Part shown: positions 33,823 through 47,400 of the stretch, piece by piece | Numbering within the stretch: position 1 is the first letter of the stretch | Layout: each line of letters opens with the position of its first letter | Assembly (NCBI GenBank): GCA_017694415.1 | Contig: JADIMW010000004.1 | Location: forward strand, 1-48,152 | Direction of reading: 5' to 3' | Origin: Candidatus Caccoplasma merdipullorum | GTDB taxonomy: Bacteria > Bacteroidota > Bacteroidia > Bacteroidales > G3-4614 | Length of the DNA: 48,152 nt | The notes under the pieces: generated by a model | The model's input: only the letters and a program-made list of their open reading frames with translations | Told to the model about the DNA's origin: nothing | Databases searched by the model: none | Translations under genes and position numbers: made by a program

Positions 33823-36800
33823 TCAATTCTTTATAACCTTCATAGCCTTAAGCAACGTATCGCCGGAATAAACCTTCATGTAGTAGATTCCGGATGCTCC
33901 GCTTACAGGAATGTTTATCATTTCGCCTGCGCCTGCATTTACCTGACTGCTGCCCGTCTGACGACCGCTTGCGTCATATACAGCTATCGTATAAACTCCT
34001 TCCTCTGCAAAACGTACATACACTTCATCTACGAACGGGTTCGGGAATGCCTGCATTTCTGCCAGCGAAACTTCTTCGATACCTGTGGAAGCGGATACTT
34101 CAACATAGGAGAACTCCTTCGTTGCGCTTCCCCAGCCGTTCTCAAGCTTCAATGTCGCCGTATATCTGTCGGCCTCGGGATACGATACCGTCGCGCTACC
34201 GGATGCTCCGTCGCCACCCGTAGTCTGTATTGCAGCCCCCTTGAGCGTCCATGTCGGCACGGTCTTTATCTCGTATATCTCGCCCGATATGAACGGGGCA
34301 CCGGTTGTAAAGGCAAATTCACGTGCAGCATACGAACTCGAAACCTTTTCGTATATGGACGACGTATAGTTTTTGTTTACCCCTACGCTCCGGAGTAAAT
34401 TATCCGACCCGGGTTCATTCTCAAAGTCCCAGTATCCGATAAGACTTTCGGGTAGCTGCGACTGTGAGAAATGATTCATCGACGCCTCCACTTCGTCGGC
34501 AGACAAAGCCTTGTCGTAAAGCTGGAACTCGTCGAGGTTTGCATCGAGCGATGCACGGTTGGCGGCCGTTCCGCCCACCAACATGTAATATGAACTCTGC
34601 CATGAATACGGCGATGGACATTCAAGACGCCCAACTTCCTTGCCGTTTATATAAACCGTAGCAACACGCCTGTTTGTGTAATCCATAACCAGAGCCATAT
34701 GATACCATGTACCGGTTGTAAACTCAAAACCGTCAATTTCGAGGGTATTTCCGGTAGCTCCGGTTGAACGTATAACCAGTTTTATCCGGTTATCGGGCAA
34801 TATGTCGCACCAGAAATAGCCCCAGTCGCTCATGGGCCACCCGTCGGACGGTGAGAGAAGAGCCAGCAGATTGGTCCCTTCAAGGCCGGGATTGAGATTG
34901 TTTATATTAAACCAGAAGGCTAAGGTAAACGGCTGTGTTCCCGACGATGGCCAGTTGAACTGAGAGACAGGGAATCCGAAAGCGTTTGTAGAGATCTGTA
35001 TTCCGCGCGAAACCATACCGTCGGCATCGGGACGCCCTACATATGCAAACTCTACATTCTGCCCCTGTTCAACCTGTATCGGATCGGTACTTCCGTTTGC
35101 CGTAAACGAATTGATAAGAGGCATTGCCCCTACGGCTGCGGGAGATATCTGTATATATCCTCTGTAAACTTCGGTTTCGCCGTTCTCCGTCTTGTAAAGG
35201 TCATACAACCCTTCTTCGGGAAGCAACGTAGTAAAGTTGTTCGCCGTGGTTGAATACTGGCGTGAATCGTCGCTGGCCTTGCGTATCTCCCATGTTGCAC
35301 CGGCATGGTTCGGGTCGTCAAAACCGATCGTGAACTCTTCGCCTGCCTTGATTACCGGTTTGTCTATCGAGAAGCCCTCTACTATATCGGCATCCGGCAC
35401 ACCCATCCAGTTACTCCATGTTATTGCCGACTCGCTCCTGCCGTCGAGGCTCACTGCCGATACACCTATCCTTATCTGTCCGCCGACCTCGGCATCGTAC
35501 GGTGCACCTACAACGTAGGCCGCCCACGATGTTGTAGCCGTACACATTACCTCTTTCTGACCCTCCTGCTGGGTATATACCTTAAAGTACCAGGTATCTA
35601 CGTCGGTATTGTAAACAGGGGCTTCCTTATCGGACGGCATGTTGAAAATCACCTTTAAATCGACCCCCTTGTAGTTGCTGGCAAGAGTTTTTGTAATAGA
35701 ATTGTCTATTACGGGCGACTGAGGTGTTACAGATGTGCCGCGGGTAAGGGAAATTTCACCTATCAGCACCTTGAAGTCGGGGGTCGTGTTGGTGAACTTC
35801 AACCCTATCAGTGCCAGTGTGGCATTGTTTGCGAGTAGAGAACTGCGCCCCCCTATGTTGGTAACAACCTCCACCCATTCGTCGGAAGGAAGAGCCGCGG
35901 AGGATATGACACGCGAAATTTCGGCATCGTATGCCGACTCGGTGAGTTTTTCTTCCGTGGTGCAGGCCCATGCAATGGCACCGCTTCCGGATAGCACCTT
36001 GTAACGGATACGGATCTTATCGCCGGTATTTGCGGTTTTGTATTTGGTTTTGAAAAGGTGCAGGTACGACACATCCGTTCCTCCCGATATCTGGAGGCAC
36101 GAGCCGCCGAACCATGCGTCGTCCCAAGTAAATTCGGCAGTCATATCGCTCGAAACGTCCGAGTTCATACGTCCCATGAAACTCTTTGTCCACCACCAGC
36201 GCCATGTAGGCATATAATCCTGTATACCAATATTGTACCACTCGTTGTTAAATGTGGTTTCACCCTCAACATTGAAGAACATTCCGTTACCGAGGTTGAA
36301 GTATGTTACAAAGGGGTCATTTGCCAGATTATCACACGTAAGCGAACTGCGTGCCACTATAAAACTGGAGAAACCGTGGAAATTCGTAGCCTTCGACGTG
36401 TGCGCAATCAATGTTGTAACCGACGGTGTATTTACAGGATTATATGATGAACCCGTAAACGAATTTTCACTGATAAGCTGATAGGTCTTCTGCTGCTGGA
36501 GAGGAGATGAGCCGTTTTCACCGCGGTTTTCAAATATCATGTTCATGTTGTGCGCCCCCCACAGGCCGACAGATATGCTGTAGCTGCTCAATACCGGGAA
36601 ACTGACGCCCGCCCCCGACTGGTAGTTTATGCCGGCATATACGTCGAACGAAGAACGTCCGGAGAACGAGGAGGCCTTGTCCTGCGACTTTTTAAGTTCC
36701 AGAGCACCCCAGCCGTAGTTCATGAAATAGGCATCGCTGGTAGGATAGTTGTTATAGCGGAACCAGTCGCAGTTGTCGTCCGACAGATACAACGGACCGC

Positions 36801-37557
36801 CGCAGCTTCCGCTGTTGTACATGAGCGAATACCAGCAGTTGTGGAACGTGGGCCACCCCATGGCCTCCCTTTGGCTGAACGTAGATGAAAGGAACTCCTT
36901 CATAGACGTGGCAAAGGACGTAGGCGAGAAATAGAACTCCGAGTTGAACCCTATGCCGTCTATTCCGTAATATTTAAGGTACTTGAGGAACTTCTGGGCA
37001 CCTCCATCTATCATGGCAGAAAAATTGCTGCCATGGTCGCCGTCGGAAACAGTAACCGTATGGGACCACGGTACCGAAGCCAGAACAGAAGTTTCAACTC
37101 CGTTTTTATGGCAGATGTCGGTCATTGCACCTGGCATTATTACAAACGGAGCCGTCCAGTTCCCGTAAATATCAACATAGCTCCACATTGTAAACACCTC
37201 GCTGTTGAAAAAATAAGCCGGCAACGCATTCCACCCCGATACCCCTATGGGGCACCACCACAAAAGTTTGCGGGCAGGGTTTAACGACTCTCGCACCTGC
37301 GTGCCGGTATAAACGAACCTGTCGCGCGGTTTTACGCGCGAAATAAAGAAGTTCTCGTTCTCGGCCATATCCGGGTCGAGATTCTGATAAAGTGCCTTGC
37401 TCCCTATCTGGCTTTCATCAAGAGCCCTGTACGCCGTGTACCACGGAACAGAAGAAGAACCGATGGTAACATATTGTTCGTGCGTGGGAGACACCTGTCC
37501 GAACGCCGATAAAACAAGCGCAAAAACAGCAATAAACAACAATGATAATCTTTTCAT
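33823..37557 (-). CDS. Secreted GH85-like endo-beta-N-acetylglucosaminidase with LamG module and T9SS sorting domain (copy 2)
   Basis: A 1244-residue paralogue of the next gene, with the same domain order and long stretches of identical residues (SRVKPRDRFVY, LNPARKLLWWCPIG, YDPVNTP-type SSYNPVNTP). The signal peptide is MKRLSLLFIAVFALVLSAFGQ. The catalytic pair is N205/E207 in YYGIDGIGFNSE, so it should be active. LamG-like (FTLAFWFNINNLNPG ... NLDEFQLYDKALS) and T9SS type A sorting domain (AFPNPFVDEVYVRF ... LKAMKVIKN) follow. The ATG at 37557 is chosen because it begins the signal peptide; the open frame extends to 37626. The two copies have separate terminators and probably separate promoters, so they may be expressed differently. 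Confidence 0.85.
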   Translation of the reverse strand: MKRLSLLFIAVFALVLSAFGQVSPTHEQYVTIGSSSVPWYTAYRALDESQIGSKALYQNLDPDMAENENFFISRVKPRDRFVYTGTQVRESLNPARKLLWWCPIGVSGWNALPAYFFNSEVFTMWSYVDIYGNWTAPFVIMPGAMTDICHKNGVETSVLASVPWSHTVTVSDGDHGSNFSAMIDGGAQKFLKYLKYYGIDGIGFNSEFYFSPTSFATSMKEFLSSTFSQREAMGWPTFHNCWYSLMYNSGSCGGPLYLSDDNCDWFRYNNYPTSDAYFMNYGWGALELKKSQDKASSFSGRSSFDVYAGINYQSGAGVSFPVLSSYSISVGLWGAHNMNMIFENRGENGSSPLQQQKTYQLISENSFTGSSYNPVNTPSVTTLIAHTSKATNFHGFSSFIVARSSLTCDNLANDPFVTYFNLGNGMFFNVEGETTFNNEWYNIGIQDYMPTWRWWWTKSFMGRMNSDVSSDMTAEFTWDDAWFGGSCLQISGGTDVSYLHLFKTKYKTANTGDKIRIRYKVLSGSGAIAWACTTEEKLTESAYDAEISRVISSAALPSDEWVEVVTNIGGRSSLLANNATLALIGLKFTNTTPDFKVLIGEISLTRGTSVTPQSPVIDNSITKTLASNYKGVDLKVIFNMPSDKEAPVYNTDVDTWYFKVYTQQEGQKEVMCTATTSWAAYVVGAPYDAEVGGQIRIGVSAVSLDGRSESAITWSNWMGVPDADIVEGFSIDKPVIKAGEEFTIGFDDPNHAGATWEIRKASDDSRQYSTTANNFTTLLPEEGLYDLYKTENGETEVYRGYIQISPAAVGAMPLINSFTANGSTDPIQVEQGQNVEFAYVGRPDADGMVSRGIQISTNAFGFPVSQFNWPSSGTQPFTLAFWFNINNLNPGLEGTNLLALLSPSDGWPMSDWGYFWCDILPDNRIKLVIRSTGATGNTLEIDGFEFTTGTWYHMALVMDYTNRRVATVYINGKEVGRLECPSPYSWQSSYYMLVGGTAANRASLDANLDEFQLYDKALSADEVEASMNHFSQSQLPESLIGYWDFENEPGSDNLLRSVGVNKNYTSSIYEKVSSSYAAREFAFTTGAPFISGEIYEIKTVPTWTLKGAAIQTTGGDGASGSATVSYPEADRYTATLKLENGWGSATKEFSYVEVSASTGIEEVSLAEMQAFPNPFVDEVYVRFAEEGVYTIAVYDASGRQTGSSQVNAGAGEMINIPVSGASGIYYMKVYSGDTLLKAMKVIKN

Positions 37558-37892
37558 AATTAATATAATAAATTGATATAAGTCAAGCGGGATATACAGA
37601 TATCGGCCAAACATATTGCAGTGCAAATATAAGAATTATAATAAAAAGTTACCATTTTTATACTAAATATCGGATGAGGACGGGCATTACAAACAGACTG
37701 AAGAAAGGATATTACAACAATAAAAAGACGTTACTCTTGAGAGGGAGATATCAGAAAAATACCGGTATTGATGATTGCAACCGAAGTCAGATAAAGACAA
37801 AAGATATGGAAAAGTTACGGCTAATCCGAAATATCGGCACAATATACAAAACCACCCTGTTAGCGGTTTCGGCAAAATACGGAAGAATAAGT
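37558..37892. other. Intergenic region upstream of GH85 copy 2
   Basis: This 335-nt gap between the PPTase stop and the GH85 start holds a -7 box (37624-37631) for the GH85 gene. The rest is A-rich without clear repeats or a strong hairpin. An 84-codon plus-strand frame crosses it but does not look like a protein. Confidence 0.5.
37624..37631 (-). promoter_or_regulatory. -7 promoter element for GH85 copy 2
   Basis: On the minus strand TATATTTG (37631-37624) matches TAnnTTTG, 67 nt before the ATG at 37557. No clear -33 element. Confidence 0.45.
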
Positions 37893-38576
37893 TCAGGTAT
37901 GAGAAGTGTCGGAAACAGAGTCTATTGACCACCCCTTAAAATTACGGTACTGCGATACGACAAAAACAGTATCTGCAAAAAAACGATATTCCGAAATTAC
38001 GTCCTTTTCGCCGTCGGAAGTATTTACACGTACACTTATTCTGCCGCAAGAGTAAGGGGTGAAACGTTCCGCGAGAATATCGCAGCCCAAATGAATATTC
38101 CAGTCCGAAGCCAGTTTATAAACAGCCTCCTTTACCGACCACAAAAGCGCAATTGCCTTCCGGCGCTCTTCATACATATCCGGAAGATACTCGTTTTCGC
38201 AAGGCATTACGAACTTATCGGCAACAGACGCCTGTTTGTCGGAGACCTTTTCTATATCTATTCCCACAGGAAATTGCGCCATGCCTACCGCAGCATATTC
38301 ACGGCTGTGCGATACGGAGATAAACGAATCGCTCCCGTCGATATAAGGACGCCCCCCGCCGTCATGTTCCACAAAAAGAGGCAACCCGGCCAATTCCCTC
38401 AGCACAAGAGTTGCAGCCAACCGCTCCTTCCTCCTTTTTTCAGAGCTTACCTCCTGTGCGATACGCCCGGTAATCTCTGCGTCGTCCAACATACGTGCAA
38501 GTTCCGCTGCAGATTCAGAGATTCTCCAAACCCCGCAGCGGACACCCGCAATATTCTCTATATATTCCAGCGGCAT
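37893..38576 (-). CDS. 4'-phosphopantetheinyl transferase (Sfp type)
   Basis: A 227-residue Sfp/AcpT-like enzyme that moves the phosphopantetheine arm from CoA to carrier proteins. Visible motifs are ISVSHSREYAAV (substrate His), VGIDIEK with D107 and E109 for magnesium, and LLWSVKEAVYKL (146-154). It starts 1 nt before the gldD stop on the minus strand and is the last gene of ssb-gldD-PPTase. No carrier protein or polyketide/NRPS gene lies in the window, so its target is most likely the fatty acid ACP or a product made elsewhere. Confidence 0.9.
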   Translation of the reverse strand: MPLEYIENIAGVRCGVWRISESAAELARMLDDAEITGRIAQEVSSEKRRKERLAATLVLRELAGLPLFVEHDGGGRPYIDGSDSFISVSHSREYAAVGMAQFPVGIDIEKVSDKQASVADKFVMPCENEYLPDMYEERRKAIALLWSVKEAVYKLASDWNIHLGCDILAERFTPYSCGRISVRVNTSDGEKDVISEYRFFADTVFVVSQYRNFKGWSIDSVSDTSHT

Positions 38577-38577
38577 A

Positions 38578-39186
38578 CTATCGTAATTTTAACGATTCTA
38601 CAAGCCTGCGCACATCCTCTTCGACATACTGCACCACGGGAGCAACAGAATCCGGCTCGACATCATAATTAAAATAGAACGCACCGCGCAACAGAAAAGC
38701 GTTGCCGTCGTCGGCAACAAACTGAACAGGGGTGGCCACTTTGCCGTACAGACGGTATATGGTAGCGGCAACCTCCTCCCCTTCGAACGAAACGGCCTCA
38801 ATCGATGAAGCCCGCGATGCATGAAGATAAACAAATTCCGTTGCTTTGGCACGTTGTTCAGCTGCCGCACCCGTTCCATTCAGGGGGATATACGTGCAAT
38901 ACAGAGTGGCTGCATACTCGGGATAAGAAATGTCTATCCACACGGACGAGGTTTCATTCCTGCGCAACTCGGCACGTGCATCAGACGGAATATCGAACTT
39001 CAGCGGAAAGTCGGACTGTGCGAAAGATACATACGTTACACTGTCGCGGTCAATACGCGGAAAGCCGTAAGGTTTCGGGGCGTACTCCCTTTTACACCCG
39101 CAAAGCAGAAACGCGGAAAACGTCAGCGCTGCCGCAACAGCAAAAAATACCGGTATATAGACTCTTTTTATTGCCGTTCCACCCAT
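38578..39186 (-). CDS. gldD: GldD-family outer-envelope lipoprotein (gliding/T9SS-associated)
   Basis: A 202-residue lipoprotein. The signal ends in LLCGC, giving a lipidated Cys. The body has GldD-like segments: PKPYGFPRIDRDSV just after the anchor, SSVWIDISYPEYAATLYCTYIPL, VATPVQFVADDGNAFLLRGAFYF, and a final VEEDVRRLVESLKLR. GldD is required for gliding and secretion in Flavobacterium; its molecular role is unclear. The known order is ssb-gldE-gldD(-PPTase), but here the gap to ssb is only 151 nt and holds no gldE. The assignment rests on motif order and neighbourhood. Confidence 0.83.
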   Translation of the reverse strand: MGGTAIKRVYIPVFFAVAAALTFSAFLLCGCKREYAPKPYGFPRIDRDSVTYVSFAQSDFPLKFDIPSDARAELRRNETSSVWIDISYPEYAATLYCTYIPLNGTGAAAEQRAKATEFVYLHASRASSIEAVSFEGEEVAATIYRLYGKVATPVQFVADDGNAFLLRGAFYFNYDVEPDSVAPVVQYVEEDVRRLVESLKLR

Positions 39187-39337
39187 AAAGCAAACACGCC
39201 ATTACACGCACTTCAAACCATTGCCGCCGAAAAAACATACAAACGGCAACAGCACATTATAACAAGACGTATCTACGCGTTTGGCATGTACCCGGAAATC
39301 GCCCAAGCATACACTGTACGGCGCAGATACGGAAAAA

Positions 39338-39766
39338 TCAGAACGGCAGGTCATCGGCAGAGGACGACTCTTCCACCTGCGGAGCTGACGAGGCTGACGA
39401 AACTGCCGATACTGACTGGCTTCCATCCTGACGCCTCCCCAATATCTCCATGTTGTCGGCATATATCTCGGTAATATAACGGGTCTGGTTCGTCGTGGCA
39501 TCTACCCACGAACGGGTACGTATTTTACCTTCGATATAGAGTTGTGTTCCTTTCCGTACATACTTCTCGGCCACTTCGGCCAACCCGCGCCACAACACTA
39601 TGTTGTGCCATTCGGTACGTTCCGGCACCTGCGTCCCCGAGCGGGTGGTATAAGCCCTGTCGCTTGTCGCGAGCGGGAAATTGGCAACGCATACTCCTGT
39701 TTCGACATATCGCACATCGGGGTCTTTCCCGACATTTCCTACCAATATTACTTTATTTACAGACAT
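39338..39766 (-). CDS. ssb: Single-stranded DNA-binding protein
   Basis: A 142-residue SSB. The OB fold covers residues 1-110 (MSVNKVILVGNVGKDPDVRY, TEWHNIVLWRGLAEVAEKYV, GTQLYIEGKIRTRSW). A short Ser/Gln/Ala linker leads to the acidic tip DDLPF, which binds partner proteins. It is the first gene of the ssb-gldD-PPTase set. I find no mutY upstream on this strand, where rpoC occupies the next locus. Confidence 0.96.
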   Translation of the reverse strand: MSVNKVILVGNVGKDPDVRYVETGVCVANFPLATSDRAYTTRSGTQVPERTEWHNIVLWRGLAEVAEKYVRKGTQLYIEGKIRTRSWVDATTNQTRYITEIYADNMEILGRRQDGSQSVSAVSSASSAPQVEESSSADDLPF

Positions 39767-40085
39767 TGTAAAACCAATTTAAACTGTTTATATCGACTCT
39801 GCTAATATACAAAAAAATAGTCCTTTGCTAAAATACGGCGACATTTGCCGCCGAAAACATCGTACCGCCCCCCATACCGCTTTACAGTACAGGAGAGCGA
39901 CTTTTGTACCATAAACGTCGCAACATAAAAGAGAATCCGTCCCGGCCTTAGAGCCAAAACGGATTCTCTTGTTCGGCAGGCGCATCCGAATACAGAAGTT
40001 AGCATCCGGATTCAATATTGTGCGCCTTTATATCCTTTTGCCTGCCGCACGGGCAACCCCGGGCGACAAACGGAACATCAAAAAA
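39767..40085. other. Intergenic region between rpoC and ssb
   Basis: A 319-nt gap holding the rpoC terminator (39929-39970). The part nearer to ssb is A-rich and presumably contains its promoter, but I see no full consensus. Short open frames here have no protein features. Confidence 0.5.
39929..39970 (-). terminator. Terminator of the rpoBC operon
   Basis: AAGAGAATCCGT (39929-39940) pairs with ACGGATTCTCTT (39959-39970), and the minus strand continues with TTTT. It lies 115 nt after the rpoC stop. Confidence 0.8.
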
Positions 40086-44354
<4,269 letters not shown>

Positions 44355-44435
44355 ATTTTTTCTTATAACAGATTACTAATTTTAAGTCTGCCGTCGCGCG
44401 CCGGTTATGGAACGGACGGCAAACCTGATGCTGGT

Positions 44436-47400
44436 TTAGTCTAACGTGATGCTCAATCCGAGACCGCGGAGTTCGTGCAGGAGGACGTTGAGCGATTCGG
44501 GTATTCCCGGAGTCGGCATCTTGTCGCCCTTGACGATAGCTTCGTACGCTTTGGAACGGCCGACAACGTCGTCGCTCTTTATCGTAAGAATCTCCTGAAG
44601 GATGTGGGATGCACCGAATGCTTCGAGCGCCCAAACCTCCATCTCTCCGAAACGCTGTCCACCGAACTGCGCCTTACCGCCGAGCGGCTGCTGCGTGATA
44701 AGCGAGTACGGGCCGATTGAACGGGCGTGCATCTTGTCTTCGACCATGTGGCCGAGTTTAAGCATGTATATAACGCCCACCGTTGCCGGCTGGTCGAAAC
44801 GTTCTCCGGTATGTCCGTCGTACAGATAGGTCTTTCCGTAACGCGGCAGACCTGCCTTGTCGGTCCATGCATTCAAGTCGTCGAGGCCTGCTCCGTCGAA
44901 AATAGGGGTGGAGAATTTCTCGCCCAACTCTTTTCCGGCCCAGCCCAATACGGTTTCGAATATCTGACCGAGGTTCATACGCGAAGGCACACCCAGAGGG
45001 TTCAGCACTATATCCACCGGAGTACCGTCTTCGAGGAACGGCATATCTTCCTGACGGACTACGCGCGATACGATACCTTTGTTTCCGTGGCGACCTGCCA
45101 TCTTGTCGCCGACGCCTATCTTGCGTTTCTTGGCTATATAGACTTTTGCCAACTGCATGATTCCCGACGGAAGCTCATCGCCTATCGAGATGTCGCACTT
45201 CTTGCGACGCAACTCGGCATCTATCTCTTTCGACTTCTTCAGGTAGTTTATTATCGTGGCGCGGATAAGTTCGTTCTTGTCGGCATCCGACGTCCACTTG
45301 CTTACCTGTACTATATTGTAATCTATTTCGGCAAGAGCCTTCTGGGTAAATTTGACGCCCTTGGGTATTATGTCTATGCCCAGATAATCCTTCACGCCCT
45401 GCGATGTCTTTCCTTTGGTAAGGGTAACGAGTTTTTCCAGCAACAACGCTTTCAACTCGTCCTGCTTGGCGGCATACTCCTCATCGAGTTTGGGAAGGAT
45501 GGCCTTGTCGGCAAGTTTCGATTTTTTCTTCGTGGCTTTTGCGAAGAGGTTGGTTCCGATTACCACGCCTTTCAACGACGGGGTGGCTTTCAACGATGCA
45601 TCTTTTACATCGCCTGCCTTGTCGCCGAATATGGCACGCAACAGTTTCTCCTCGGGCGACGGGTCGGATTCTCCTTTCGGGGTTATCTTTCCTATCATTA
45701 TATCGCCGGGAGCCACATGCGCCCCGACGCGTATAATTCCTCTCTCGTCGAGGTCTTTCGTCGCATCTTCGCTGACGTTGGGTATATCGGCTGTAAGTTC
45801 TTCAACGCCGCGTTTCGTTTCGCGCACCTCGAGGGTATATTCATCGACATGTACCGAGGTAAGAATATCTTCGCGAACCATACGTTCGTTAAGGACGATT
45901 GCATCCTCGTAGTTATATCCTTTCCATGGCATGAATGCCACCTTGAGGTTACGTCCCAGAGCCAACTCGCCGTTTTCGGTGGAATACCCTTCCGTCAATA
46001 TCTCGCCTGTCGTAACTCGCTGACCTTTCCTGCATATTGGACGGAGGTCGATTGTGGTACTCTGGTTTGTTTTGCGGAACTTGGGTATGTGGTATTCCTT
46101 GACTGCCGATTCGAAGCTGACAAACTCTTCGTCGGGGGTACGGTCGTAGCGTATTCTGATTGTCGTCGCATCGACGTAATCTATAACTCCGCTTCCTTCG
46201 GCCGTAATCTGCGTACGTGAGTCGCGAATCAACTGTCCTTCGAGGCCGGTACCTACGATAGGAGCTTCGGAACGCAACAGAGGAACTGCCTGGCGCATCA
46301 TGTTCGAGCCCATCAACGCACGGTTGGCGTCGTCGTGTTCGAGGAACGGTATGAGCGATGCTGCTATGGATGCTATCTGCGTAGGCGATACGTCCATCAA
46401 CGATACTTCTTCGGGAGCGACAACGGGGAAGTCGGCATTCAAACGCGATTTTACGCGGGTGCGGCGGAATGTACCGTCATCGTTAAGCGGGGCATTTCCC
46501 TGAGCTATTATGTGGCCTTCCTCTACTTCTGCCGTAAGATATGTTATTCCGTCGGGAGACAAATCGACACGGCCGTTTTCTACCTTGCGGTACGGCGTTT
46601 CGATAAATCCGAGGTCGTTTATCTTGGCATATACGCAGAGCGACGAGATAAGTCCGATGTTCGGGCCTTCGGGTGTTTCGATAGGACAGAGACGACCGTA
46701 GTGTGTATAGTGTACGTCTCGCACCTCGAATCCTGCACGCTCGCGCGACAGACCGCCGGGGCCGAGAGCCGACATACGGCGTTTATGGGTCATTTCGGCC
46801 AACGGGTTCGTCTGGTCCATAAACTGCGAGAGGGCGTTCGTTCCGAAGAACGTGTTTATGACGGACGATATTGTTTTGGCGTTGATAAGGTCTATCGGCT
46901 CGAATACCTCGTTGTCGCGGACGTTCATGCGGTCGCGGATTGTACGGGCCATTCGTGCGAGACCTACGCCGAACTGGTTGTAGAGCTGCTCGCCCACTGT
47001 TCTGACACGACGGTTGCTGAGGTGGTCGATATCATCCACGTCGGCATGCGAGTTTATCAGTTCTATCAGATATTTTATTATCTTTATAATGTCCTCTTGG
47101 GTAAGCACTTTTACGTCGGACGGGGTGGAGAGGTTCAGTTTCTTGTTTATCCTGTAACGTCCCACTTCTCCGAGGTCGTAACGCTTCTCCGAGAAGAAGA
47201 GGTTGTTTATCACCTCGCGTGCGCTGGTATCATCGGCCGGTTCGGCGTTGCGCAACTGGCGGTAGATATAGAACACGGCTTCTTTCTCCGAGTTACTGGT
47301 ATCTTTCTGGAGGGTATTGTATATTATGGAATATTCCGACGACGACTGCTCGTCCTTGTGCAACAGCACGGTTTGCGTACCGGAATCGAGAATATCCTGT

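Noticed and set aside
37674..37928. 84-codon plus-strand frame upstream of GH85 copy 2
   Set aside because: It overlaps the PPTase end and lies downstream of the wrong strand's promoter; composition is Lys/Arg/Asn-rich as in translated A-rich spacer.
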